Counted from the first letter of the stretch, positions 16,006 to 23,831 are shown. The stretch is 64,000 bases of DNA from Streptomyces abyssomicinicus (GCF_008974245.1 NZ_BBZI01000008.1:487516-551515); one strand, 5' to 3'. Numbers and translations: made by a program. The notes: a model not told the origin generated them from the letters alone.

Positions 16006-17043
16006 GTGACCGCCAACCTCGACCAGTTGCGCCGCTGCCACTTCGCCGTGGACCTCGGCGCCGCACGCACCCGCGTCTACGTCAAGGGGGCCGGTCTGGT
16101 CGTCGACCAGCCCTCGGTCGCCGCCGTGAACACCCGGACGGGCGCGCTGATCGCGGTCGGCGAGCTCGCGGAGCAGATGACCGGCCGCACGCCGTCCTAC
16201 ATCAAGACGGTCCGCCCCGTCTCCGGCGGCACGGTGATCGACATCGAGATGGCGCAGCGGATGCTGCGTCATCTGATCGGCGAGAAGACCCGGCGCGTCC
16301 TGCGCCGCAAGCCGCGGCTGCGGGCGGCGGCCTGCACCCCGCACGACGCGGGCCCGCTGGCCCGCCGCGCCACCGTGGAGACGCTGGTGGGGCTCGGCGC
16401 CCGCCGGGTGGAGCTGGTGGACACGCTGATCGCGGCCGCCGTGGGCTGCGGTCTGCCGGTGGAGCGCGCCGAGGCCACCATGATCATGGTGTGCGGGGCG
16501 GCGGCCACCCAGGTGGCGGTGCTGTCGCTGGGGTCGATCGTGACGGCGGAGCGGGTCGCTGTCGGCGGTGAGGCGGTGGACAACGCGATCGTCCAGCACC
16601 TGCGCCACCAGCACGAGCTGGTGCTGCCCAGCCAGTCGGTGCGCCCCCTCCAGCTCGCCCTGTCCGGCAACGGGCTCACCCCGCACGGCCCGGCCACCAC
16701 CGAGATCCACGGCCGTGACGTGGCCACCGGTCTGGCCCGGTCGGTCCAGGTGGACACGGCGGCGGTGCGCAACGCGATCCAGACGCCGCTGACGGCGGTC
16801 CTGGACGGCATCGGCAAGGTGCTCCGCGACTGCCCGCCGGATCTGGTGGCCGACCTCGCCGACCGCGGCATCATGATGGTCGGCGGCACCGCCCTGCTGC
16901 CCGGCTTCGACCAGATGCTGCGCCAGGCGACGGGCATGCCGGTGCACATCGCGGAGCGGCCCGACGTCTGCGCCGTGCAGGGCATGGGCGCCATGCTGAA
17001 CGGCAAGGTCGAGCCGATGGTCCTCAACCCGCTGGCCGGCTGA
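16006..17043 (+). CDS. mbl: MreB-like protein Mbl
   Basis: A 345-residue bacterial actin homologue. MreB/Mbl landmarks are FAVDLGAARTRVYVKGAG (phosphate 1), PSYIKTVRPVSGGTVIDIEM, EAVDNAIVQHLR near residue 185, and the adenosine motif IMMVGGTALLPGFDQML near 288. It helps organise the cell or spore envelope in Streptomyces. The GTG start is supported by GGGAGG 8 bases upstream. It is slightly shorter than canonical Mbl and some phosphate-binding positions look relaxed, as known for the divergent Streptomyces Mbl that acts with MreB in spore wall formation. It stands alone, away from the mre operon, as expected. Confidence 0.88.
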   Translation: MTANLDQLRRCHFAVDLGAARTRVYVKGAGLVVDQPSVAAVNTRTGALIAVGELAEQMTGRTPSYIKTVRPVSGGTVIDIEMAQRMLRHLIGEKTRRVLRRKPRLRAAACTPHDAGPLARRATVETLVGLGARRVELVDTLIAAAVGCGLPVERAEATMIMVCGAAATQVAVLSLGSIVTAERVAVGGEAVDNAIVQHLRHQHELVLPSQSVRPLQLALSGNGLTPHGPATTEIHGRDVATGLARSVQVDTAAVRNAIQTPLTAVLDGIGKVLRDCPPDLVADLADRGIMMVGGTALLPGFDQMLRQATGMPVHIAERPDVCAVQGMGAMLNGKVEPMVLNPLAG

Positions 17044-17074
17044 CCCCGCCGGCCGGGCGGCCGGTCGGGCGGGC

Positions 17075-17575
17075 CACGGGGCCGGCAGCGGTCGAAGCCC
17101 CGGCCGCGGGCCGCCGGGTCCGGGCCACAGAACCGGCAGCGGTCCCCAGCCGGGCGGACCACAGAACCGGCAGCGATCCGGAGAACCGGCGCGGGCCGTC
17201 AGCCGGCCGCGGGCCGTCAGCCGGGCCACAGGACCGGAAGCGGTCCCCGGCCGGGCGGACCACAGAACCGGCAGCGATCCGGAGAACCGGTCGCGGGCCT
17301 CGAGCCGACCGCGGGCCGCCGGGTCCGGGCCACAGAACGGGAAGCGGTCCCCGGCCGGCCGGGCGGACCACAGGACCGGCAGCGGTCGGAGAACCGGCGC
17401 GGGCCGTCAAGCCGGCCGCAGGCCGTCAGCCGGGCCACAGGACCGGAAGCGGTCCCCGGCCGGCCGGGCAGGCCACAGGACCGGCAGCGGTCGGAGAACC
17501 GGTCGCGGGCCTCGAGCCGACCGCGGGCCGGCGGGTCCGGGCCACAGAGCCGGCGGCGGCCGGAGGGCCGGTCGC
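17075..17575. repeat. Higher-order tandem repeat array, non-coding
   Basis: The roughly 540 bases between mbl and the next gene are built from a 20-base core, CCACAGAACCGGCAGCGGTC. Ten copies occur, at about 17075, 17126, 17159, 17226, 17260, 17330, 17368, 17436, 17473 and 17541. Cores come in pairs 33-38 bases apart, and the pairs recur every 100-106 bases, giving about four and a half higher-order units. Variants differ by A/G at position 7 and C/A at position 14. No frame in the array has a ribosome binding site or gene-like translation. Confidence 0.85.
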
Positions 17576-17585
17576 GGGCCGTCGG

Positions 17586-18521
17586 TCAGAGGGCCAGGTA
17601 CACCCGGATCGTGGTGCCGTACCCGCCGGTGTGCGTGCGCACCAGGTCCGCCAGCAGGTTGACGGTGAGCAGGCCTCGTCCGCCGATCTGGTCACGCCCG
17701 GCGGGGCGGCGGCCGGCCAGCGGGTCGGTCAGGTGTCCGGCGTCGCGGACCTCGCAGACCAGCCGGCCCTCCTCGGACCACAGCCGTACGGTTCCCCGGC
17801 CCCCGCCGTGGACCACGCTGTTGGTGGTGAGCTCGGCCACGATCAGCGCGAAGTCGTCCAGCCGCTCCCCGGCCAGCCCCAGCTGGGCGGCCTCGGCGAC
17901 GCTGCGGTGCCGGGCGGTGGGGAGGGTCCCGGCGTCGTAGTCGTACGCCAGGCGGATCCCGCCGGGAGCGGCCGGCAGGGGCTGGTTGTAGCGGGCGACC
18001 AGGCCGTCCGGGTCGTAGGCCGGGCTGTCGCTGTGCCGCCCGGCGCCGTCGATCACCACGGGGTGGGTGACGTAGGCGTCCGCGAGGGACCGCTCGTCGA
18101 GCCGTCCGGTGTCGTACGGGCAGAGGATGCTGACCGCGCGCCCGGTGAAGGCGTGGTTGATGAGCGCCTCGTGCTGGGCGCACGCCGGGTACTCGGTCTC
18201 CGAGCGGCCCGACCAGATCGGCTCGCCGATCAGGCGGACCCGCCCGGCGTCCGGGTGGGAGTCGGCGAAGGCGCGCAGCACGCCGGGGATGATGCGGCCG
18301 GGGTTGCGGCCGGCCTGCTGCATGTCGAGGAAACGTACCCGCGCGGCGTCCTCGCCCAGCCCGGCCTCGATCAGCTCCAGGTTGTACGACGGCACGGCGA
18401 CGGCCACCGGCTCGCCCCGTTCCAGTCCCTCACGGACGAACGGGACGCAGCCGGCCAGGTACTCGTCGGTGTTCGCGTAGAACAGGGCCGGGTGCACGAA
18501 CGGTTCGGTCACGGTACTCAC
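17586..18521 (-). CDS. MEDS-domain anti-sigma-like ATPase / sensor kinase
   Basis: A 311-residue regulator. The N-terminal MEDS (methanogen/methylotroph DcmR sensory) domain starts FVHPALFYANTDEYLAGCVP and contains LDMQQAGRNPGRIIPGVLR. A C-terminal HATPase_c_2 (RsbW/SpoIIAB-type) domain has ELTTNSVVHGGG (N box) and GGRGLLTVNLLAD (G box). There is no phospho-acceptor His region, so it acts more like an anti-sigma factor or serine kinase than a classical histidine kinase. The GTG start overlaps the stop of the STAS gene (GTGA), the classical antagonist-then-kinase coupling. It probably controls a sigma factor or response not encoded in this window. Confidence 0.85.
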   Translation of the reverse strand: MSTVTEPFVHPALFYANTDEYLAGCVPFVREGLERGEPVAVAVPSYNLELIEAGLGEDAARVRFLDMQQAGRNPGRIIPGVLRAFADSHPDAGRVRLIGEPIWSGRSETEYPACAQHEALINHAFTGRAVSILCPYDTGRLDERSLADAYVTHPVVIDGAGRHSDSPAYDPDGLVARYNQPLPAAPGGIRLAYDYDAGTLPTARHRSVAEAAQLGLAGERLDDFALIVAELTTNSVVHGGGRGTVRLWSEEGRLVCEVRDAGHLTDPLAGRRPAGRDQIGGRGLLTVNLLADLVRTHTGGYGTTIRVYLAL

Positions 18522-18886
18522 GGCGTCGGCACCTCGATCCCCGGCAGGCCGGGCCAGTACATCTCCAGGACCCGGCTGAGGGTCCTCGGCGGGTCGTGCA
18601 GGACGATCCGGCGGCCGGTCTCCAGGCGGCGCGCGGCGGCGGCGAGCGCCTCGGCCCCCGCCACGTCCACGAAGGCGACCTCGGACAGCTCGAGCACGTA
18701 CGCGCTCCGGCCGCCCTCGACCGCTTCGGCCAGGACGTCCGTCCACACGGCACGCGTGGCCAGGCCGACCTCGCCGGCCAGCGTCACCCCGCGCCCCTCG
18801 GGCAGGGGACGGACCGCGAGGTGCGGCGCCGCCGTCGCGGACGCCGGGGCCGGGGCCCCCGCCGCGGTCCTCTCCGGGCTCTGCAC
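18518..18886 (-). CDS. STAS-domain anti-sigma factor antagonist
   Basis: A 122-residue STAS protein of the SpoIIAA/RsbV class, which binds an anti-sigma ATPase. The core is VTLAGEVGLATRAVWTDVL, AYVLELSEVAFVDVAGAEAL and RRIVLHDPPRTLSRVLEMYW. In SpoIIAA-like proteins the phosphorylatable Ser/Thr lies in a (D/S)SS(G/A) motif; here the matching stretch reads VDVAGAEAL with no Ser or Thr, so it may not be switched by phosphorylation. GTG at 18886 follows AGGAGG closely. It is co-transcribed and translationally coupled with the MEDS ATPase gene. Confidence 0.85.
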   Translation of the reverse strand: MQSPERTAAGAPAPASATAAPHLAVRPLPEGRGVTLAGEVGLATRAVWTDVLAEAVEGGRSAYVLELSEVAFVDVAGAEALAAAARRLETGRRIVLHDPPRTLSRVLEMYWPGLPGIEVPTP

Positions 18887-19078
18887 ACCGCCTCCTGTTC
18901 GCCTGGTCCGGTGCGCCGTCCAGTATGCCTGGCCTGCGACGGCGTGCGCCGCGTGCCGGTGCCCGCCCGGCGAGACCTCCGCCACGCGTCAGGCGCCGCG
19001 ACCACGGGTACCCGCCGGCTGAGACCCACAGGCGGTGGGCCACGTCACCACATGCCCTGATCACTCGAGGAGATCCCG

Positions 19079-19243
19079 ATGAGCGAGATCAGCGACCAGT
19101 CGATCCCCATGTCCTCCCAGGCGGAGGGCGAACGCGAGCCCGAGCCCGGCGAGGCGGCGCCGGAGGTGCACCGCAACCCTCCGCACACCACGCCGTCGCA
19201 GGCCGAGGGCGAGGCCGACGACGAGTCCGACCGCCGGGGCTGA
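19079..19243 (+). CDS. Small acidic hypothetical protein
   Basis: A 54-residue, very acidic and disordered protein (starts MSEISDQSIPMSSQAEGERE, ends DDESDRRG) with SQAEGE repeated at both ends. A clean GAGGAG ribosome binding site lies before the ATG and a hairpin terminator lies about 60 bases after the stop, so it looks like a genuine monocistronic gene. I do not recognise the family and no domain is visible. The composition suggests a binding or chaperone-like role, but that is a guess. Confidence 0.6.
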   Translation: MSEISDQSIPMSSQAEGEREPEPGEAAPEVHRNPPHTTPSQAEGEADDESDRRG

Positions 19244-19305
19244 CCCGGCCGTGGCGGGACGTGCGCGGATCCGCATCGCGAACAGCACCACCAGGACGTA
19301 CGAGA

Positions 19306-19331
19306 AAGCCCCTGGACCGTTCCGGGGGCTT
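19306..19331 (+). terminator. Hairpin terminator
   Basis: AAGCCCC (19306-19312) pairs with GGGGCTT (19325-19331) around a 12-base loop, 60 bases after the small acidic gene and just before the convergent monooxygenase end. Confidence 0.6.
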
Positions 19332-19386
19332 CGCCTCGCGGGGAGGACCGGCCGGCCAGGCCCTCGGACGCCGGCCGGCCAAGCCC

Positions 19387-20580
19387 TCAGACGCCGTCCG
19401 GCACCGGGGCGGCGGCCCGGAGCAGCCGCGCCTCGGTGACGGCACTGCGGGCGCCGACCGCCAGCCGCAGGACCAGCGCGCGGACCACGGCCGAGGCGCG
19501 GTGGGTCGGCATGAACCACTGCTGCTTCAGCCGCGCCAGGCGCTGGTGCCTGGTGACGAAGGGGCGCAGGCGGCCCTCCCACGCGGTCAGCGCGGCCGCC
19601 AGGTCGCCGGGGTGCTCCGCGAGGACTCGGCCGAGTTCCGCCCCGCCCGCCAGGGCGGCGGTGGTGCCCATGCCCGAGAACAGGTTCAGGCACCACGCCG
19701 CGTCGCCGGCGAGCACGACCCGTCCGGTGTGCCACCGGTCCATCCTCACCTGGTGCACCGAGTCGAACAGGCAGTCCGTCGTGCCGGCCAGCGCGTCCAG
19801 GACGTGGCGGACGGCGGGGTGGTCCATGTCGTCGAACACGGCACGCAGCCGCTCGGTGCGGTCCCCGGTGAACTGGGCGTCGATGTCCTTGGCGCGGTAG
19901 GTCAGCAGCGCGGTGGGCGCCCTGTCCGCCAGACCGAACACCCACACCGCCCGCCCGGCGCGGGCACTGATGACACTGTCCTGCGCACCGAACGACGGGG
20001 CCTGCCCGGGCAGCGGAAAAGCGCAGATCATCGCGTTCCACGTGGTCATGAAACGCTCGTCGGGGCCGAACGCGAGGCGCCGTACCGTGGAGCGCAGTCC
20101 GTCCGCGCCGACGACCAGGTCGAAGGACTCGCGGTGGCGGCGGCCGGCGGAGGCGTCCTCCAGCACCACCTCCACCGAGGTGTCGCCTTCGGCGATCTCC
20201 ACCGGCGCGGTGGCGAAGCGGACCTCGACACCGTCCCCGCCGTCCGGCCGGATCCGCTGCCAGAGCGCGGCCTCGACGTCGCCCCGGACCATCGCGGTGG
20301 GGCGGCCCGGCAGGTCGAGCCAGCCCACCGCGGGCCTGCGGTGGCCCCTGCGGTTCAGTGCCCAGGTCGTTCCGCGCTCGGGGTCACGGGTGTGCAGGGT
20401 GTCCAGGCCGAGGTCCCGGGCCGCCCGCATGCCCTCGGGCATCAGGTTGACGAAGTAGCCGCCGGTGCGGCGCCCGGGCGCCCGTTCGACGATCACCGGT
20501 GTCCACCCGGCCCGCCGCAGCCCGATGGCCGCGGACATGCCCGCAATACCGAGGCCGACGATCAACGCCCGCTTCTGCAT
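19387..20580 (-). CDS. FAD-dependent monooxygenase-like oxidoreductase
   Basis: A 397-residue flavoprotein of the PHBH/aromatic-ring hydroxylase type. The FAD Rossmann motif ALIVGLGIAGMSAAIGLRRAG is at the N-terminus, VVGADGLRSTVRR (the DG motif) near residue 157 and RVVLAGDAAWCLNLFSGMGT (the GD motif) near 287. The glycine pattern is GxGxxG. GAAGGAG lies 7 bases before the ATG. It is the distal gene of a leftward unit behind a zinc-type dehydrogenase, both under the MarR operator at 21.6 kb. A detoxifying or quinone/aromatic-modifying role would fit. The substrate is unknown. Confidence 0.85.
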   Translation of the reverse strand: MQKRALIVGLGIAGMSAAIGLRRAGWTPVIVERAPGRRTGGYFVNLMPEGMRAARDLGLDTLHTRDPERGTTWALNRRGHRRPAVGWLDLPGRPTAMVRGDVEAALWQRIRPDGGDGVEVRFATAPVEIAEGDTSVEVVLEDASAGRRHRESFDLVVGADGLRSTVRRLAFGPDERFMTTWNAMICAFPLPGQAPSFGAQDSVISARAGRAVWVFGLADRAPTALLTYRAKDIDAQFTGDRTERLRAVFDDMDHPAVRHVLDALAGTTDCLFDSVHQVRMDRWHTGRVVLAGDAAWCLNLFSGMGTTAALAGGAELGRVLAEHPGDLAAALTAWEGRLRPFVTRHQRLARLKQQWFMPTHRASAVVRALVLRLAVGARSAVTEARLLRAAAPVPDGV

Positions 20581-20671
20581 GACGCACTCCTTCGGTTCGC
20601 CCCGCCGCCCGCCGCCCGGAGGACGGGGGACAGCCGTGACAGGTGAGGGGGGAAGGCCGGGCCCAGGGCTC

Positions 20672-21598
20672 TCACGGCACGAGGACCAGGCGTTCGCCGG
20701 TCGTCTCGGACCACGCCCGCGTGACCCGGGCCAGCGGCACGGCACGGGCCCGGACGTCGATGGCGCCCTCGGTCACCGCCTTCGCCAGCTCGGGCAGTTC
20801 CTCGATGAAGTCACGCGGCGGGACCGAGCCGATGCCGCTGCCCACGATCCGCAGCCGGGCGGCGCGCAGCACCGCGGAGGGGACCGGGGCGGCCTCGCCC
20901 GCCATGGAGCCGATCTGGATCCAGGTCAGCGGGGCGGAGCGGTCGGCACGGGCGGTGAGCAGGGCGAGCATGGCGTCGGCGGCGGGAGCACCCCACACGA
21001 AGTCGAGGACGACGTCGACGTCGGCCGCGGCGGCGATCTCGTCGAAGGTGAGCGCGCGGTCCGCCCCGAGGCCGGGCAGCGTGCCGAGGCGGACGGTGTC
21101 GCGGCCGGCGGCGAGGACCTGCGCGGCGCCGAACCGCCTGGCGATCTGGACGGCCATGCGTCCGGCGTTGCCCGTGGCGCCGAGGACGAGGACGCGCTGC
21201 CCCTCGCGGAAGGTGACGCGGCGGCGCAGGGCGACCCAGGAGGACATGCCCGGGTTCATCGCGGCGGCGATCCGGACGGGGTCCACGTCGTCGGGCAGGA
21301 CGACGCTGCGGCGCACGTCGATGACGGTGCGCTCGGCGAAGGTGCCGTGACGCGTGTCGTCCAGGACGGCGTAGCGCAGGTGACCGGAGGGGTCGCGCAC
21401 CACGCCGTCGGCACCGGGCACCAGCGGGAGGACGCCGGCGGCGGAGTAGTGGCTGCCGTCCGCCTTGGCCCGGGTCAGGTGGTGCAGGCCCGCCGCGAGG
21501 ACGTCCACGACCATCTCGTGCTCGCCCCGGGCGACGGGTTCGGGGTGCTCGGCGTAGACGGGCGGCGTTTCGTGAGCCGTGATGACAGCGGCATGCAT
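20672..21598 (-). CDS. Quinone-oxidoreductase-like MDR dehydrogenase
   Basis: A 308-residue medium-chain dehydrogenase with an N-terminal GroES-like half (MHAAVITAHETPPVYAEHPE) and an NAD(P)-binding motif VLVLGATGNAGRMAVQIARR near residue 137. There are no structural zinc cysteines, so it is of the quinone reductase type. It is divergent from a MarR regulator gene, with a shared 88-base region holding an 11-of-13 matching inverted repeat over the promoter. This arrangement is typical of redox-active or phenolic-responsive MarR systems. The monooxygenase gene follows 91 bases downstream on the same strand. Confidence 0.87.
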   Translation of the reverse strand: MHAAVITAHETPPVYAEHPEPVARGEHEMVVDVLAAGLHHLTRAKADGSHYSAAGVLPLVPGADGVVRDPSGHLRYAVLDDTRHGTFAERTVIDVRRSVVLPDDVDPVRIAAAMNPGMSSWVALRRRVTFREGQRVLVLGATGNAGRMAVQIARRFGAAQVLAAGRDTVRLGTLPGLGADRALTFDEIAAAADVDVVLDFVWGAPAADAMLALLTARADRSAPLTWIQIGSMAGEAAPVPSAVLRAARLRIVGSGIGSVPPRDFIEELPELAKAVTEGAIDVRARAVPLARVTRAWSETTGERLVLVP

Positions 21599-21622
21599 GA
21601 GGGACCCCCACAGGTTGGTTGG

Positions 21623-21663
21623 TTTGCATTCCCAATCACTTATAGAGTTGTTGGGATTACAAA
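21623..21663. promoter_or_regulatory. MarR-type operator
   Basis: Arms TTTGCATTCCCAA (21623-21635) and TTGGGATTACAAA (21651-21663) are inverted and match at 11 of 13 positions. The repeat overlaps the leftward promoter and sits 24 bases before the MarR start codon, so binding should repress both directions. It stands out as AT-rich in a GC-rich genome. Confidence 0.7.
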
Positions 21664-21672
21664 CAATGTCAA
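21639..21672 (-). promoter_or_regulatory. Promoter of the MDR dehydrogenase gene
   Basis: Read leftwards, TATAAG (21639-21644) is a good -10 box. TTGTTT (21661-21666) lies 16 bases upstream as a -35 box, and a perfect TTGACA (21667-21672) lies 22 bases upstream. It is embedded in the MarR inverted repeat. Confidence 0.55.
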
Positions 21673-21686
21673 GTAGGGTGGCGCGC

Positions 21687-22154
21687 ATGGTTCCCGACGA
21701 CTCCACGGACGTCCTGATCGACGGCCTGGTCCGCAGCGCCTACCAGGTCATGGGCGTGCTCACCCGGATCGGCGCCGAGCACGACCTGTCCCTCACCCAG
21801 CTGCGCGTGCTCGGCATCCTGCGCGACCGGCGCCCCCGCGTCAGCGACCTCGCGGCCTTCCTCGGCCTGGACAAGTCCACCCTGTCCGGCCTGATCAGCC
21901 GCGCCGAACAGCGCGGGCTGCTGACACGCGGCACCAGCCCGGAGGACAGGCGCGCCGTCGTCGTCGAGATCACCGACGCCGGCCGGGAGCTGACCCGGCT
22001 CATGTACGAGAAGGCGCAGGAGGCCCTCGAGCCGGCCACCGGCCGGCTCGAACCGGAGCAGCGCCTGCGGCTCGCGGAGCTGCTCGAGCCGCTCCTCACC
22101 CCTCCCCTGCCGGCGACCCCGCGCCCCGCCCGCCCGGCCCGCGGCACCTCCTGA
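21687..22154 (+). CDS. MarR-family transcriptional regulator
   Basis: A 155-residue winged-helix repressor. The DNA-binding region reads LSLTQLRVLGILRDRRPRVS then LAAFLGLDKSTLSGLISRAE, and the wing is TRGTSPEDRRAVVVEIT. The dimerisation helices flank it. The Pro-rich tail (LPATPRPARPARGTS) is probably disordered. No Cys is present, so direct oxidation sensing is unlikely; a small phenolic ligand is more probable. It is divergent from the dehydrogenase/monooxygenase unit it most likely represses. A start 21 bases upstream (ATG at 21666) is possible but has no ribosome binding site. Confidence 0.9.
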   Translation: MVPDDSTDVLIDGLVRSAYQVMGVLTRIGAEHDLSLTQLRVLGILRDRRPRVSDLAAFLGLDKSTLSGLISRAEQRGLLTRGTSPEDRRAVVVEITDAGRELTRLMYEKAQEALEPATGRLEPEQRLRLAELLEPLLTPPLPATPRPARPARGTS

Positions 22155-22347
22155 GCGTCCGGGCTCCGCGGGCGCGGGGCGGCCGGGGCCTACCGGTGCC
22201 GCTCCCGGCACCACGCCGGGCGACCGGCCGGCAGGGCGGTCCCCTGGCGGACGGGGGGGCTGCCGGCATCGACGGCCAGGAGGGTGCGCCCGCGCCGGAT
22301 CCCGACGGCTCGCCCGAGCCACTGCGCCCCCGCCCTCGAGGAGAGCG

Positions 22348-22728
22348 GGGCGCTTTCGCGGCAACCTGTCCCTGCGAGGCGAGGACTTCGCCGCGCTGCG
22401 TAACGGCGCCTACGTCGCGACCGTTACCAGCAGCGAGGACGAGCTGGACCTGGCGGGCCTGGACGACGTGTACCAGCGCACCCCCTCCGGAGAACACGTC
22501 ACCCGCTACTCGACCACGGGGCACTACTGGTACCTGCTCAACCGGGGCAACGCCGTCAACTTCCTGCACGGAGCCTCGGTCGGCCCGTTCATCTTCCTCG
22601 TGCAGGCCGAGATCCTGGCGGGCCTCCGCATGCTCGCCCGCAGCGACCTGGCACCCGGCATGCACGAGGTGACCGCCGCCGGCCGCGGGCAGATCGCCGG
22701 CACCTGGCTCAACTACTTCAACCGATAG
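22348..22728 (+). pseudogene. 5'-truncated or start-less gene remnant
   Basis: A frame encoding GNLSLRGEDFAALRNGAY through EILAGLRMLARSDLAPGMHE, ending GTWLNYFNR, reads like a real protein over about 120 residues. There is no ATG, GTG or TTG start before GTG at 22468, although the frame stays open back to about 22140. The stop (TAG) is part of the ribosome binding site of the Nudix gene, so it was once its operon partner. It is either a remnant that lost its 5' end, or the first part lies in another frame (from 22196) after a frameshift near 22350. I do not recognise the family. Confidence 0.45.
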
Positions 22729-22739
22729 GAGCGACACCC

Positions 22740-23288
22740 ATGCCGATCACGGCACAGCACGTGCAGCGCACCCTCGACGCCTACCTCGCGGCCCACCCGG
22801 ACGACAAGGCCGGCCTCGCCGACCTCGCCAGCACGCTCGAGCAGGCCGGCGACGCCATCGCCTCCCGCGCCGAGTGGCGCGGGCACGTGACGGCCGGCGC
22901 GGTCCTGCTGCGCGAGGACGGCCGGGTCCTGCAGATCGAACACCGGGCGCTGCACCGCTGGCTCCTGCCCGGGGGGCACCTCGAGGACGAGGACGGCATC
23001 CTGATGGACGCCGCGCTGCGGGAACTCACGGAGGAGACCGGTATCCCCGCGGCGGACGTCACCCCCGGCTCGGCGGTGCCGGTCCACGTCGACGCCCACC
23101 CGATCCCCGAGAACCCCGGCAAGGGGGAGCCCGCGCACCAGCACTTCGACTTCCGGTTCCTGTTCCACCTGGAGACGGACGACGCCGTGGTGCTGCAGGA
23201 GGAGGAGGTCACCGGATACGCGTGGCGGACGCCGGACGACCTGCCGGAGCCCCTGCGCAGCCGCGTGATGGCGGCCGTCCCGGCCTGA
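22740..23288 (+). CDS. Nudix hydrolase
   Basis: A 182-residue pyrophosphohydrolase. The Nudix box reads GGHLEDEDGILMDAALRE followed by LTEETG, with the metal-binding REXXEE glutamates present. The N-terminal 45 residues form a helical extension (ITAQHVQRTLDAYLAAHPDD) seen in many actinobacterial Nudix proteins. The substrate could be a nucleoside diphosphate derivative or a damaged nucleotide. TAGGAG precedes the ATG, and the upstream remnant ends within that site. A 9-bp hairpin follows the stop. Confidence 0.88.
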   Translation: MPITAQHVQRTLDAYLAAHPDDKAGLADLASTLEQAGDAIASRAEWRGHVTAGAVLLREDGRVLQIEHRALHRWLLPGGHLEDEDGILMDAALRELTEETGIPAADVTPGSAVPVHVDAHPIPENPGKGEPAHQHFDFRFLFHLETDDAVVLQEEEVTGYAWRTPDDLPEPLRSRVMAAVPA

Positions 23289-23304
23289 CCGCCACCGCCG
23301 GCGC

Positions 23305-23326
23305 CCCTCGCCCTCGCGGGCGAGGG
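23305..23326 (+). terminator. Terminator of the Nudix gene
   Basis: A perfect 9-bp stem CCCTCGCCC / GGGCGAGGG with a 4-base loop begins 17 bases after the Nudix stop codon. Confidence 0.6.
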
Positions 23327-23437
23327 TGGGCGTTCTGCTGTGCGGGGGCGCACGGACCGGGTTGCGGAGAGCCGTGCGCCCTGATCGCCGGCACTTCGGC
23401 CGAGCCTCGGCGGGCCGGCGGTCCCCGGAGACGGCGA

Positions 23438-23462
23438 AGGCCCCTCGACGATCGAGAGGCCT
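23438..23462. terminator. Hairpin downstream of the CAU tRNA
   Basis: AGGCCCCTCGA (23438-23448) pairs with TCGAGAGGCCT (23452-23462) with one mismatch. It lies about 45 bases beyond the 3' end of the leftward tRNA and can end its transcript. Confidence 0.55.
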
Positions 23463-23507
23463 GTTCGCTTGCGCAGGGCGGAACGCGCCTGCGACGGTGG
23501 TGCTCCG

Positions 23508-23584
23508 TGGTGGGGCGGGTGGGACTCGAACCCACGGCCGGCGGATTATGAGTCCGCTGCTCTAACCGGCTGAGCTACCGCCCC
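23508..23584 (-). tRNA. tRNA with CAU anticodon (Met, or Ile2 after lysidine modification)
   Basis: A complete cloverleaf with acceptor GGGGCGG / CCGCCCC, D-loop AGCTCAGCCGGTTAGAGC, anticodon loop CTCATAA and T arm GTGGGTTCGAGTCCCAC. CCA is encoded (23508-23510), unlike in the neighbouring tRNA-Asn genes. The start is GGGG rather than the CGC of initiator tRNA, so it is not tRNA-fMet. Elongator Met and Ile2 cannot be told apart with certainty from sequence alone. Confidence 0.9.
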
Positions 23585-23596
23585 TTCACGGCGCGT

Positions 23597-23614
23597 CGCG
23601 CACATATGTGCGCG
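23597..23614. promoter_or_regulatory. 18-bp perfect palindrome upstream of the tRNA
   Basis: CGCGCACATATGTGCGCG is a perfect palindrome located 12 bases upstream of the tRNA 5' end, where the promoter or transcript start should lie. Its role is unknown. Confidence 0.45.
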
Positions 23615-23718
23615 CCGTCTGCCGCAGCATAGCCGCTCATACGATCTCCTGCCTCAGGTAGGTCCCCTGCATGACCATGACCAGCGATGGAGGGCCTGTC
23701 CGGAGGCGGCGGGACATG

Positions 23719-23740
23719 AAAAAGGACCCCGACGGGGCCC
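23719..23740 (-). terminator. Intrinsic terminator of the tRNA-Asn pair
   Basis: Read leftwards, GGGCCCC and GGGGTCC form a stem around GTC and are followed by TTTTT, a textbook rho-independent terminator 13 bases after the last tRNA-Asn. Confidence 0.75.
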
Positions 23741-23752
23741 TCGTTCAGCATG

Positions 23753-23825
23753 CTCCCCCGACTGGACTCGAACCAGTAACCTGCCGGTTAACAGCCGGCT
23801 GCTCTGCCAATTGAGCTACGGAGGA
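23753..23825 (-). tRNA. tRNA-Asn (GTT), copy 2
   Basis: A 73-base cloverleaf: acceptor TCCTCCG / CGGGGGA with one G-U pair, anticodon loop CTGTTAA with anticodon GTT, T arm ACTGGTTCGAGTCCAGT. CCA is not encoded. It is identical to the copy 79 bases away. Confidence 0.95.
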
Positions 23826-23831
23826 CCGAAG

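Noticed and set aside
17075..17575. CRISPR array
   Set aside because: Repeats are diverged and paired at uneven spacing, with no unique spacers and no cas genes.
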